A stretch of 64,000 bases of DNA, from contig NZ_LMPU01000011.1 in the NCBI RefSeq assembly GCF_001423945.1, positions 62,001 through 126,000 on the forward strand, given 5' to 3'. The notes under the pieces were generated by a model. That model worked only from the letters and a program-made list of their open reading frames with translations. It searched no databases and was not told the DNA's origin. The translations under genes were made by a program, and so were the position numbers. Each line of letters opens with the position of its first letter. The first letter of the stretch is position 1. The DNA comes from Pedobacter sp. Leaf194 (GTDB lineage: Bacteria > Bacteroidota > Bacteroidia > Sphingobacteriales > Sphingobacteriaceae). This document shows positions 46,601-52,094 of the stretch, piece after piece.

Positions 46601-47072
46601 TACAGGATACGAGGTATCTATGGATAATGGCTTAAGCTGGCAATCGCCATCAAATGGTGCCGCTTCAACAAGTCATGCGGTTACAGGTTTAAAACCTGAT
46701 CAAGGTGCTGTAATCCTGGTTAGAGCGCTCGGCCAGATTGGTTGTCAAACCAGTGCAAATTCAATCCCGGTAACAGGAAAAGCATCAAATCCGATAGGAA
46801 ACGACATTTACATTCCTAATGCATTTACTCCAAATAATGATGGTAAAAATGATGTATTCTTAGTTTACGGTACTACAATCGCATCGGTTAAAATGAGCGT
46901 TTACACACAGTGGGGTCAATTAATTTATCAGGTAAATTCTACAACTACCGGCTGGGATGGAACATACAAAGGCGTTGCTCAACCAAGTGGCGTTTATGTT
47001 TACATGATCGAAATTGAATCAAACGATGGAACGAGAGTAATGAAAAAAGGAACCGTAACGCTAATCAGATAA
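37683..47072 (+). CDS. Giant T9SS type B surface adhesin (Ig-like repeats, gliding-type C-terminus)
   Basis: 3129 residues from the ATG at 37683 (37686 is equally possible; the frame is open from 37641). A signal peptide ends near ESYAQ. Order: two copies of an unrecognised ~165-residue beta-rich domain, an Ig-like module, five He_PIG repeats (39141-40446), Ig-like modules mixed with three more copies of the unknown domain, five closely similar Ig modules (44412-45740), three further Ig modules, one FnIII-like domain, and the CHU_C/type B sorting domain (PF13585; IPNAFTPNNDGKNDVF, then WDGTYKGVAQPSGVYVY). About 19 Ig-like modules in all, each with the pair CxGSxxTL and WYxxxxG. It is exported by T9SS and held on the surface, probably for adhesion or gliding. 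The first gene of an adhesin-PorP-OmpA cluster. Confidence 0.93.
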   Translation: MMKFATLQSRFGKFCIIQLVAIISLLTLTNTESYAQTKIYANTVSKVSANGQSSLTGCGLLNAFGCFDTPTVDNAINATTADETTFATVKSSGGLALGIGAYVGEIELKFPNTLPAGTTSFIRIDADPTLLNQLLGGNLGGLLSGVVGGVALGNHSIEAGARNAGGTTVLSGSSTGSFTSPNLRLIRDGQGFFYFALRPSQAYDRVYVRDATSALLLGTLNNTKVFNAFYTSGVDACSPAFATDFEGNGLTVDALGLGKAGVTNPSYAIDASATNYSELSLGALGVAGSITQNFYFSTPSNAGDDFNLRFSTSSALLTAGVLNRITVTAYSGSNSVYSASASALLNVDLLALLTNGQPVTVPFSPGLPFDRVSVTLSSLLNANLTQTIRIYGLTKSAGRPTFVLPASNNVATCFNATATLAATTPNTNELRWYDVIEGGTALSTTAYNGTFTTPALSANKVYYVAARRLGCTEESVRVPINVTVNPAITFNTTALSNAAVGSSYTKQIDAATGGTPAFTYALSSGSTLPSGLSLSSAGAISGTPSLSGNYTFSVTATDAKGCTAIANYTLTVTDALALATATLPAGVTGSSYPAQTIPSATGGTGPYAYTAVNLPPGLTFNSATREITGTPTQAGNYDIPVTVTDANGSSVTTLYSVKITDPLLLPAATLANGATGQVYTPQIIPGATGGTGPYTYAAVNLPPGLGFNPATREITGTPTASGTFTFPVTVTDADGKTVSTNYSIAVIDPFLLPAATLASGTAGTAYPAQTIPSATGGVGPYTYQATGIPPGLTFNATTREITGTPTQAGNYTISVTATDSQGRTASNTYPLSVSGVLSLPTAALPSGVVGTAYSTQTLPPVTGGTPPYTYIASNLPPGLSFNTVTREIAGTPTLGGTYVVSLSGTDANNNKVNTDYTIVINVNQPVVASVAVCAGSSATLTVGNLQTGVTYNWYGATGSTPLVTNNSGVFVTPAINSSTTFYVEAISGTAVSSRTAVNVTVNPPANPAVVTTNNQVVNSGQSTVLSATADAGNTIKWYAAATGGAQLAAGSNFTTPALTATTTYYVETTNANGCVSEARVPVTVTVISGGGNTACNTANNQNTGITGICLLCSISGAGNSTDVNPNNFTRISLAVGVSSTGYQQLIFPSVGVATDSIRLDLGLPTGLLDLSLLSNVTVNVMNGQTIVSSNQLNSSTLKLALLGGSRFTATLAAGGAYDRVEVRFGGLVSAVSSLDIYGATVIYPNPTLTSGSQTICSGTTATLSATANGGTSLSWFDAPTGGNLLASGGTFTTPTLNATTTYYIEVTNRNCANTTRLPVVVTVTPAVALPVLAPIANACIGSSATLSVSNPDPAQTYRWYSAATGGSLLFTGSTFVTPALNADITYFLEAANGSCVSPNRVPAAVTVTPRPAIPTVTASSLNVNAGQTATLTASSNETSVTFNWYDSQSSTTPVFSGSTFVTPPITTTTSYYVESVSASGCASSSRVQVTITVNGTGTPTIIPCEVAATQTNGVSGVALLAGVFNADLAIDNDAQTASSLVMPVGAIGATVYQNLYFGSLSNVGDTLKVLVSFPQSLASVGVLNNISITTYNGANSNNDAVLLNSGLLNVRLLNGNTQALITLIPTGQFDGARLSLNSGVLGALTSVDLNYMQRAILAPKVASASVSGCAGLTTTLSVLNPVAGVTYRWFDAAQNVLADGPTYTTAVLTADTRFYVAIVSASGCVSAKTAVDVTVQPLPATPELLAPTVSACAGSSIVLQVKNPVNGIIYRWFDVNGNSAGADGTTLTVTPLTSTTYTVEAVNSCGTASARATATVNIGAIPDAPVITPASATIVSGTRAFLTATTSIVGATINWYSDSGMLNLVNTGNTFLTPVLAANTTYYVTTTVSGCGTSTPVPVTVIVTPATPGTTPCGIATVTGATGVDGVNIGAAVYNQGSATDSDLNTGSTLFIPAGILNTSVYHRLGFTGGLSNVGDTLRIKISSPGNLLSAAVLPNITLTTYSGSTSNNDGVTLNSQLIQLNLANNGSEATLIFVPAKQFDGVELRLSSGLVGILNSIDFNYAQRSIAAPEVSVASATTCLGSSAVLTVNNPKPNTTYKWYQGTVYQANKDGVTFLTDPTLAAGTYDFFVTATGNNGCESAPVKVVVTVSAPPAVPVTATTNPASTCLNSPVTLSIQPVAGIIYKWYDAATGGNLLVSNSNTFTTSASLAAGTYVYYVEASSASGCANAVRTPVTITVNPNALASDISITGNTSLCTAGTTILTASSTTVTNPVFTWYGDAALTNQLFVGPAFTTPQISGNTNYYVTVSGSNRCANTSGNAAVVLISINPVATASDINVTGTSTICAGSSTTLVASSAIPNAVFTWYNDAALTSVAFTGASFQTPSLSAEKIYYVTVKGDGRCENSPATAKAVVVNINTLSTAADINVTGLNIICKNSTVALSASSGTVTNPVFTWYTDAALTNVAYVGSSFTTPALAITTTYYVTVKGDNSCANAPADAKVVTVTVKDYAMAADITLNNLNICSGNSATLMASSVTVTQPVFTWYSDASLTVPVFTGPTYNVSVTTTTSFYVTVKGTNKCENAAADAKEVTVNVNPLATTTDIIVAGNTNACAASSAVLTASSTTVTNPVFTWYSDAALTNVAFVGAVFNTPALTTNTTYYVTVRGNNKCENAASTAKIVTVTVNAAPANPVIAAAGSTVCSGNATTLNIQNPQAGVTYQWYDAASGGNLLTTGTSFTTGVLNGSVSYYVEAIGAGGCVSSSARTMVMVTVNPQPFVPIVASNSVSACAGSTAALSVTNTQPGVTYNWYTTLTGGAIVGSGSTFTTPALSGNVTYYVEAVSGTCTSANRTPVAITVSPLPVAPLLVSATNGLICSGSTAILNVSSPDAGLTYRWYNVSSGGTVLGQGTSFITPALTTTTIFYVESVSAAGCSSATRTATTVTVLPVLAAPVVRVQTTTPASVTFAWNPVANATGYEVSMDNGLSWQSPSNGAASTSHAVTGLKPDQGAVILVRALGQIGCQTSANSIPVTGKASNPIGNDIYIPNAFTPNNDGKNDVFLVYGTTIASVKMSVYTQWGQLIYQVNSTTTGWDGTYKGVAQPSGVYVYMIEIESNDGTRVMKKGTVTLIR
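39141..40446 (+). repeat. Five tandem He_PIG (putative Ig) repeats inside the adhesin gene
   Basis: Units of about 258 bp (86 residues) sharing NLPPGLTFNxxTREITGTPT and GxYxxxVTxTDxxG patterns. The first unit is diverged (SGLSLSSAGAISGTPS); units two to five are close. Confidence 0.85.
44412..45740 (+). repeat. Five tandem Ig-like repeats inside the adhesin gene
   Basis: Units of about 267 bp. Each has a DI-xxx start, a Cys, TLTASS, NPVFTWYxDAALT and YYVTVxGxxxCxN. They are more alike than the other Ig modules of the protein. Confidence 0.85.
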
Positions 47073-47108
47073 TTAACAGATATAATTTACCGATATAAAC
47101 TACATGCC

Positions 47109-48110
47109 ATGAAAATTCTATCACCTCTAAAAATATATGCTACAATGCTTCTGCTTAGTGTTTTTACACTAAACTTGAAAGCGCAGACCGACCCACATTT
47201 TTCGCAATATTATGCATATCCGTTATGGCTAAATCCGGCTTTAACTGGTGTTATCGACGGTGATTACCGAGCTTCGGTTAATTTTAAACAACAATGGGGT
47301 GCACTTTCGAACTCCTTTTTAACTGGTGGCGCATCATTTGATGTTGCGCCAACAAAAAATTTCGCTTTTGGTGCAACAATTTTAAATCAGCGGGCAGGCG
47401 AGTTGGATTTCAATTATTTAACTGCGCTGGTTTCAGGTTCTTACCGGTTAAGATTTGGATTAGAAGGTTTGCAAATGGTGAGTTTCGGCTTGCAAGCTGG
47501 CTTTGTAAACAGAAGTTTCGACTTGTCGCAGGGAAGATTTGGCAATCAGTTTAATCCTGTTTCAGGTTACGACGGCGGACTTTTGAGTGGCGAAACCTTT
47601 TCTTCGACCTCCTCATTTGTACCGGATATTAACGCCGGCATAATGTATTTCGACGGAAACCCAAACCAGAATGTAAACGTTTTTATTGGCGCCAGTGCAG
47701 CACATTTAAACCGGCCGATTGAGCGGTTCTCAGACAACAGCACGCGTACACCAATCCGGTTTACCGGTCATGGTGGCGCCAGAATAAGGGCCTCAGAAAT
47801 ACTTGACGTAGTTCCAAATGCCTTGGTAATGTATCAGGGAAATACCAATGAAGTTTCTTTAGGTGCCTATGCGCAGTTGATGGTCAACAACCAATCGAAC
47901 ATCTTGTTCGGTGGAAACTACCGCATAAAAGATGCGGCGATTGCTTTCGTCGGCTTACAATTTAAAAACATGGTTTTTGGTTTAAGCTATGATGTTAACA
48001 CCTCAACTTTTAACCGGGCATCAAATAGTAACGGCGGTTTAGAATTGTCAATTTCACTAATCGGTCGTAATGGTATCATCGGTCCTAATTTCTTCTGTCC
48101 TCGTTTATAA
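47109..48110 (+). CDS. PorP/SprF family type IX secretion membrane protein
   Basis: 333 residues with a signal peptide ending near LNLKAQ and the family hallmark DPHFSQYYAYPLWLNPALTG at the mature N-terminus (PF11751). The rest is a predicted outer-membrane beta-barrel. In other Bacteroidetes, SprF/PorP-like proteins are encoded next to a type B adhesin and are needed for its export or surface attachment. The gene lies 36 bp after the adhesin gene and 7 bp before the OmpA-family gene. Confidence 0.95.
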   Translation: MKILSPLKIYATMLLLSVFTLNLKAQTDPHFSQYYAYPLWLNPALTGVIDGDYRASVNFKQQWGALSNSFLTGGASFDVAPTKNFAFGATILNQRAGELDFNYLTALVSGSYRLRFGLEGLQMVSFGLQAGFVNRSFDLSQGRFGNQFNPVSGYDGGLLSGETFSSTSSFVPDINAGIMYFDGNPNQNVNVFIGASAAHLNRPIERFSDNSTRTPIRFTGHGGARIRASEILDVVPNALVMYQGNTNEVSLGAYAQLMVNNQSNILFGGNYRIKDAAIAFVGLQFKNMVFGLSYDVNTSTFNRASNSNGGLELSISLIGRNGIIGPNFFCPRL

Positions 48111-48117
48111 TCGTATT

Positions 48118-50109
48118 ATGAAAAAATTGATCCTCTTCCTGATTACAATTTCAGCAATATCTGCTGAAGCACAGTATGTTGTTAATTACAAAAAAGTTGC
48201 TGATGCTTATTTCCAAAATAGGGATTATTACGCGGCTTCAACTTTCTACAAAAAAGCCTTAAAAATAACTTCAGATAGCTCACAAATTGTTTTGCCATAT
48301 GGTAATGAAACAAAGAAGGGCAGCGATGATAAAGTGATTGAAGATTACGAGAGTTCACTCTATAATCTGGCTGAAGCCAGCAGGTTGTACCGGGATTTTT
48401 CTGAAGCTGAAAAGTATTATTCGATTGCCAGCACATTTTCCAATCCAAAATACAAAAGGGCAATGTTTTACTATGGCGAAAGTTTGAGGGCAAACAAGAA
48501 ATTTCCGCAGGCCATAACTGCTTTCGAAAATTTTATCCAGAAAAACAGTTCGGATGAGTTGATAAAACAAGCCCGGCTTGAAGTTCTTTCCTGCAAGTTT
48601 GCGGTTAAAGAGATGAAGTATCCAAGGTTGGTGCAAATGAAAAGATTACCAAACGATTTAAATGGGTTAGGTTCTAATTATGCACCTTTTAAAATGGGCA
48701 GCGAATTTTATTTTACCTCATCAAGGCCGGTTTCCGTATCCGGAAAACCTGAAGTAGTAAAGGCGGTAAAAGGGGAAACGGTTGTTTCCACCAAAGCGAA
48801 CCCATTTATTAATAACATCTACCAGGCGAAGAAAAACATCGATGAAGCGGAAGTGGGTGTAAAAAAAGTCGATATTAACTTTCAGAAAGATATGGAGGTT
48901 GCCGCAGTTACCTTTAATCCGGAAGGCACCGTAGCTTACTTCACCGCTTGGAGAGAACAAGAAAAGTACGCGATTTACTCCGCATCAAAAATTAATGAAA
49001 AATGGTCTGACCCGCAACCATTAGGCTTACAGATTAACAGTAAAGATCACAATTCTGCCCAACCTTTTGTAACGAAAGACGGTAAATTTCTGATTTTTTC
49101 TTCAGACAGAGCTGGCGGATTTGGTAAATACGACTTATGGTACGCTGCAATCCGTAACGATGGCTCTGTAGGCAATGTTGTAAATCTGGGTGCCACCGTA
49201 AACACCGAAGCGGATGAAAAAGCACCGTACTACAATACCACTACTAAAACGTTAATTTTTAGCAGTAACGGGCGTGTTGGTTTCGGCGGACTTGATTTTT
49301 TTGAATCGAAGGGCGATTTGATAAATTGGACTGCACCAAAAAACATGGGCTATCCCTTAAATTCATCAAAAGATGATGTCTATTTCACTGCTGCAAACGA
49401 TGAAGGCAGCAAAGGTTATATCAGTTCTGACAGGGAGTCTTCTTGTTGTTTAGAACTTTTCGAAGTTAAAATAGAATATGTTACCATTTCCGGAACCATT
49501 ACAGATTGTAAAACAAAAGCACCTTTGAGCGGCGTTTCGGTTAAAATGATTGATCAGGATGTTGAAGATACTTTAGTGACGGATAATTCCGGACGGTATC
49601 AGTTTAAAATTGATCGCCGGAGACCAGTTAAACTAAACTTTGCCAAAGAGAATTACTTCGCACTAAATAAGGGTTACACATACGAAGAAATTGCCAAAGC
49701 CGATACGCTGATGAACGTCGATTACTGTCTGAATTCATTCAAAGTAAATGTGCCAATCGTTTTAGATAACATTTATTATGAGTTTAACAGTGCGGAATTA
49801 ACAGAGCCATCAAAAAAAGTGCTTGATGCCTTAGTTTTAATTATGGAAGATAATCCTGAAATGGAGATAGAACTTGGTGCCCATACAGATGATGTCGGAA
49901 CGGCAGTTTATAACCAGGATTTATCAGAAAGAAGGGCGAAATCTTGCGTTGATTATTTGGTAAGTAAGAATATAGCGCAAAACAGAATGACATCCAAAGG
50001 TTATGGAGAAAGTATCCCTGTTGCGGCGAACAAGTTTAAAAACGGCAAAGATAATCCGGCTGGCCGTGCCAAAAACAGAAGAACAGAATTTAAGGTAACG
50101 AAGAAATAG
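48118..50109 (+). CDS. TPR-PD40-OmpA family protein (PorE-like)
   Basis: 663 residues from the ATG at 48118; the frame is open to 48070 but those codons overlap the PorP gene and precede the signal peptide (MKKLILFLITISAISAEAQ). Order: TPR repeats (about 20-160), a PD40/WD40-like beta-propeller (180-440, with FLIFSSDRAGGFGKYDLWY), a carboxypeptidase-regulatory-like domain (ISGTITDCKTKAPLSGVSV), and a C-terminal OmpA peptidoglycan-binding domain (YYEFNSAELT, then GHTDD-like GAHTDDVGT and LSERRAKSCVDYL). The same order is known for PorE of P. gingivalis, an outer-membrane-associated T9SS protein. It probably ties the adhesin and PorP complex to peptidoglycan. Confidence 0.93.
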   Translation: MKKLILFLITISAISAEAQYVVNYKKVADAYFQNRDYYAASTFYKKALKITSDSSQIVLPYGNETKKGSDDKVIEDYESSLYNLAEASRLYRDFSEAEKYYSIASTFSNPKYKRAMFYYGESLRANKKFPQAITAFENFIQKNSSDELIKQARLEVLSCKFAVKEMKYPRLVQMKRLPNDLNGLGSNYAPFKMGSEFYFTSSRPVSVSGKPEVVKAVKGETVVSTKANPFINNIYQAKKNIDEAEVGVKKVDINFQKDMEVAAVTFNPEGTVAYFTAWREQEKYAIYSASKINEKWSDPQPLGLQINSKDHNSAQPFVTKDGKFLIFSSDRAGGFGKYDLWYAAIRNDGSVGNVVNLGATVNTEADEKAPYYNTTTKTLIFSSNGRVGFGGLDFFESKGDLINWTAPKNMGYPLNSSKDDVYFTAANDEGSKGYISSDRESSCCLELFEVKIEYVTISGTITDCKTKAPLSGVSVKMIDQDVEDTLVTDNSGRYQFKIDRRRPVKLNFAKENYFALNKGYTYEEIAKADTLMNVDYCLNSFKVNVPIVLDNIYYEFNSAELTEPSKKVLDALVLIMEDNPEMEIELGAHTDDVGTAVYNQDLSERRAKSCVDYLVSKNIAQNRMTSKGYGESIPVAANKFKNGKDNPAGRAKNRRTEFKVTKK

Positions 50110-50451
50110 CGTTATCAATCCATAGTTTAGTATGAAAGGCAGGCGCTTTACAGCTCCTGCCTTTTTTAACGTCTGCTGATTTGGTGAAGTATCACCTCGA
50201 ATCATTATTGCTCTAAAAAGCCCGAAAAGGCTCCGTACCGCCCCATCAAAATAAAGAAGCATCTTATGTTCGGTATCCTCATCGAGCAATTCATAACCAG
50301 CCACGTTTTGTGTTTTTGTTGCAACACGGAACATCGCTGTAGCAAATCACTTTTGTTGCCTGCTTCTTCATTACAAGAAATATTTGGATATAACAGACTG
50401 ATTACATTAACTTTAGGGTAAAATCATCTAATCATCATTATTAACTACTCA
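50110..50451. other. Intergenic region after the adhesin cluster
   Basis: 342 bp: the terminator at 50136-50168, a possible promoter with TTTG (50383-50386), 21-nt spacer and TAACTTTA (50408-50415, one mismatch to TAnnTTTG) for the DUF2235 gene. A minus-strand frame here runs through the terminator into the OmpA gene and is not accepted. Confidence 0.5.
50136..50168 (+). terminator. Intrinsic terminator of the adhesin cluster
   Basis: Stem AAAGGCAGG (50136-50144) with CCTGCCTTT (50157-50165), 12-nt loop, and six T in a row at the end. Confidence 0.85.
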
Positions 50452-51513
50452 ATGAAAAGAATTATTATTTGCTGCGATGGTACCTGGAATAGTCCCGGAG
50501 ATACAGAAGACGGCGAGCCCATAAAAACCAATGTTCAAAAACTGTTCGAAGGTGTTTGCAACATCGATGAGCAGGGGATATTCCAGATAAAGCATTACAT
50601 AGAAGGGGTGGGCACTTCTGGCAGTAAAACCAGGCAGATTTTAGATGGTGCAACGGGTTGGGGTTTAGATCACAACATTATCAGTGCCTATAAATTTTTG
50701 GTTTGGAACTATGTTAAAGGCGATGAAATTTATCTATTTGGCTTCAGTCGGGGAGCATACACGGCAAGAAGTGTAGCCGGACTAATTAGAAATTGCGGCA
50801 TAATACGAAATGATGATTTAGGCTTGATTAACGAAGCTTATCACCATTACAGAAACAGGGGCGAGGGCGATTGGAGTCCTGACGGTAAAAATGCAAAAGC
50901 ATTTCGTGCTAAACATAGCGTAGAAACTGCCGTAAAATTTATTGGTGTTTGGGACACAGTAGGCTCTCTAGGCATTCCATTGAGTATTTTTCGGCTATTT
51001 AACAGCAACAAATATAAATTTCATGATACTACGCTAAGCAGCTACGTAGATTATGCTTATCATGCGCTGGCGATTGATGAAAAAAGAAAGAGCTTTAAAC
51101 CAACGCTTTGGTCGCAAAGTAAAAATGCCCACAAGCGTGAAATTCCGCAGGTTATGGAGCAGCGCTGGTTTGCGGGTGTACATTCCAACATTGGAGGAGG
51201 CTATCCTGATGCCCGGTTAAACGATATTACACTCAACTGGATAATAGAAAAAGCAGCAGCGGTAGGCTTAGCCATAGATAATGCTTATTGCGAAACCCAT
51301 CTTCATCCGAGCATTGACGGGAAGTTGTACAATTCTTCTGTTTTTCCATTTAATTTATTCGGTCCGGTTTACCGCATAATTAGCTCAAAAGAAAATTATT
51401 GTGCAACAATAGATGCTTCAGTAATTAAAAAATGGGCGTTGAATGAAAAATACCGCCCGAAAAATTTGGTACACGTTATGCATACGCTCGAACGAGATGG
51501 GCGCTGGCCATAA
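50452..51513 (+). CDS. DUF2235 alpha/beta hydrolase (Tle1-like phospholipase domain)
   Basis: 353 residues. N-terminal RIIICCDGTWNSPG is the family opening (PF09994). The nucleophile motif GFSRGAY has Ser99, the likely acid is Asp168 in VWDTVGSLG, and the likely base is His244 in WFAGVHSNIGGGYPD, so the catalytic triad is intact. The Tle1 family includes type VI secretion phospholipase effectors, but there is no T6SS gene here and no signal peptide, so a cytoplasmic hydrolase with unknown substrate is the safe call. It lies upstream of two giant unknown genes. Confidence 0.9.
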   Translation: MKRIIICCDGTWNSPGDTEDGEPIKTNVQKLFEGVCNIDEQGIFQIKHYIEGVGTSGSKTRQILDGATGWGLDHNIISAYKFLVWNYVKGDEIYLFGFSRGAYTARSVAGLIRNCGIIRNDDLGLINEAYHHYRNRGEGDWSPDGKNAKAFRAKHSVETAVKFIGVWDTVGSLGIPLSIFRLFNSNKYKFHDTTLSSYVDYAYHALAIDEKRKSFKPTLWSQSKNAHKREIPQVMEQRWFAGVHSNIGGGYPDARLNDITLNWIIEKAAAVGLAIDNAYCETHLHPSIDGKLYNSSVFPFNLFGPVYRIISSKENYCATIDASVIKKWALNEKYRPKNLVHVMHTLERDGRWP

Positions 51514-51600
51514 TTTATTTCACAATTGTTAAAAACTTTTGAAATCTTTAAGTGTTTAATTTTCGAGTTTTATAAAAACATAAAGATTAAACGCCAAAAC

Positions 51601-51804
51601 ATGGAAGCTATTTTAACTGATGCTGAGTATAAAAATGTTATCAATCGCATCGCTGCTCTTACAAATACTATGAGTGAGTTAAACCTTAGTAATAACCTTC
51701 TAGAGCTGAATAACTTAAGGCGAATGGCGATTAATTATGAACTTACCAAATATGATTTGACCCTTCGCATCAATCAGGATTACGCCTGGTCGGTGGCGGG
51801 TTAA
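51601..51804 (+). CDS. Small helical hypothetical protein after the DUF2235 gene
   Basis: 67 residues from the ATG at 51601; the frame is open from 51526 but the upstream codons are not protein-like. It looks all-helical: AEYKNVINRIAALTNTMSEL, then LLELNNLRRMAINYELTKYD. No signal peptide. A partner or immunity role for the hydrolase would be a guess. It is followed by a hairpin at 51853-51874. Confidence 0.55.
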   Translation: MEAILTDAEYKNVINRIAALTNTMSELNLSNNLLELNNLRRMAINYELTKYDLTLRINQDYAWSVAG

Positions 51805-51852
51805 ACAACTTGTCGTTTTTAAACCTCTCAAATTTTAACGCCCGTTCCCAAA

Positions 51853-51874
51853 GAATACCGTAAATCGGGTATTC
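51853..51874 (+). terminator. Weak hairpin after 51601-51804
   Basis: Stem GAATACC/GGTATTC with an 8-nt loop, followed by CTTCCTAGAG and ATTTTT. It suggests that the giant gene pair at 52095 has its own promoter. Confidence 0.35.
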
Positions 51875-52061
51875 CTTCCTAGAGATTTTTATTGCAGATT
51901 TACATCGTGTATTTGTATAATTACATTGCAGGATCTTAAATTCAGATTATTGTAGCGGCTTTCTTCTACCAAAGCCCGGTTGTGCGCTTCCTGCTTTTTT
52001 GCTCTATCCTTATTTACAGCGGCACATACACGATTGTTTCTTTTTTCATTGCGTTTAATTT

Positions 52062-52087
52062 TTAATTGGCACTTGTGCTATAATTAA
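52062..52087 (+). promoter_or_regulatory. Imperfect inverted repeat just before the 1698-residue gene
   Basis: TTAATT-GGCAC and GTGC-TAT-AATTAA flank TT; the 3' arm ends 7 bases before the ATG, so a folded RNA could affect translation start. The match has an internal bulge. Confidence 0.25.
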
Positions 52088-52094
52088 TCCTGAA

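Noticed and set aside
49924-50334. Minus-strand ORF of 136 codons over the end of the OmpA-family gene
   Set aside because: It runs through a strong terminator and the reverse of a certain gene, and its last 60 residues are an antisense shadow of the OmpA domain. No family resemblance.
50452-51513. DUF2235 protein as a type VI secretion effector
   Set aside because: No VgrG, Hcp, PAAR, chaperone or other T6SS gene in the window; only the catalytic domain resemblance supports it.
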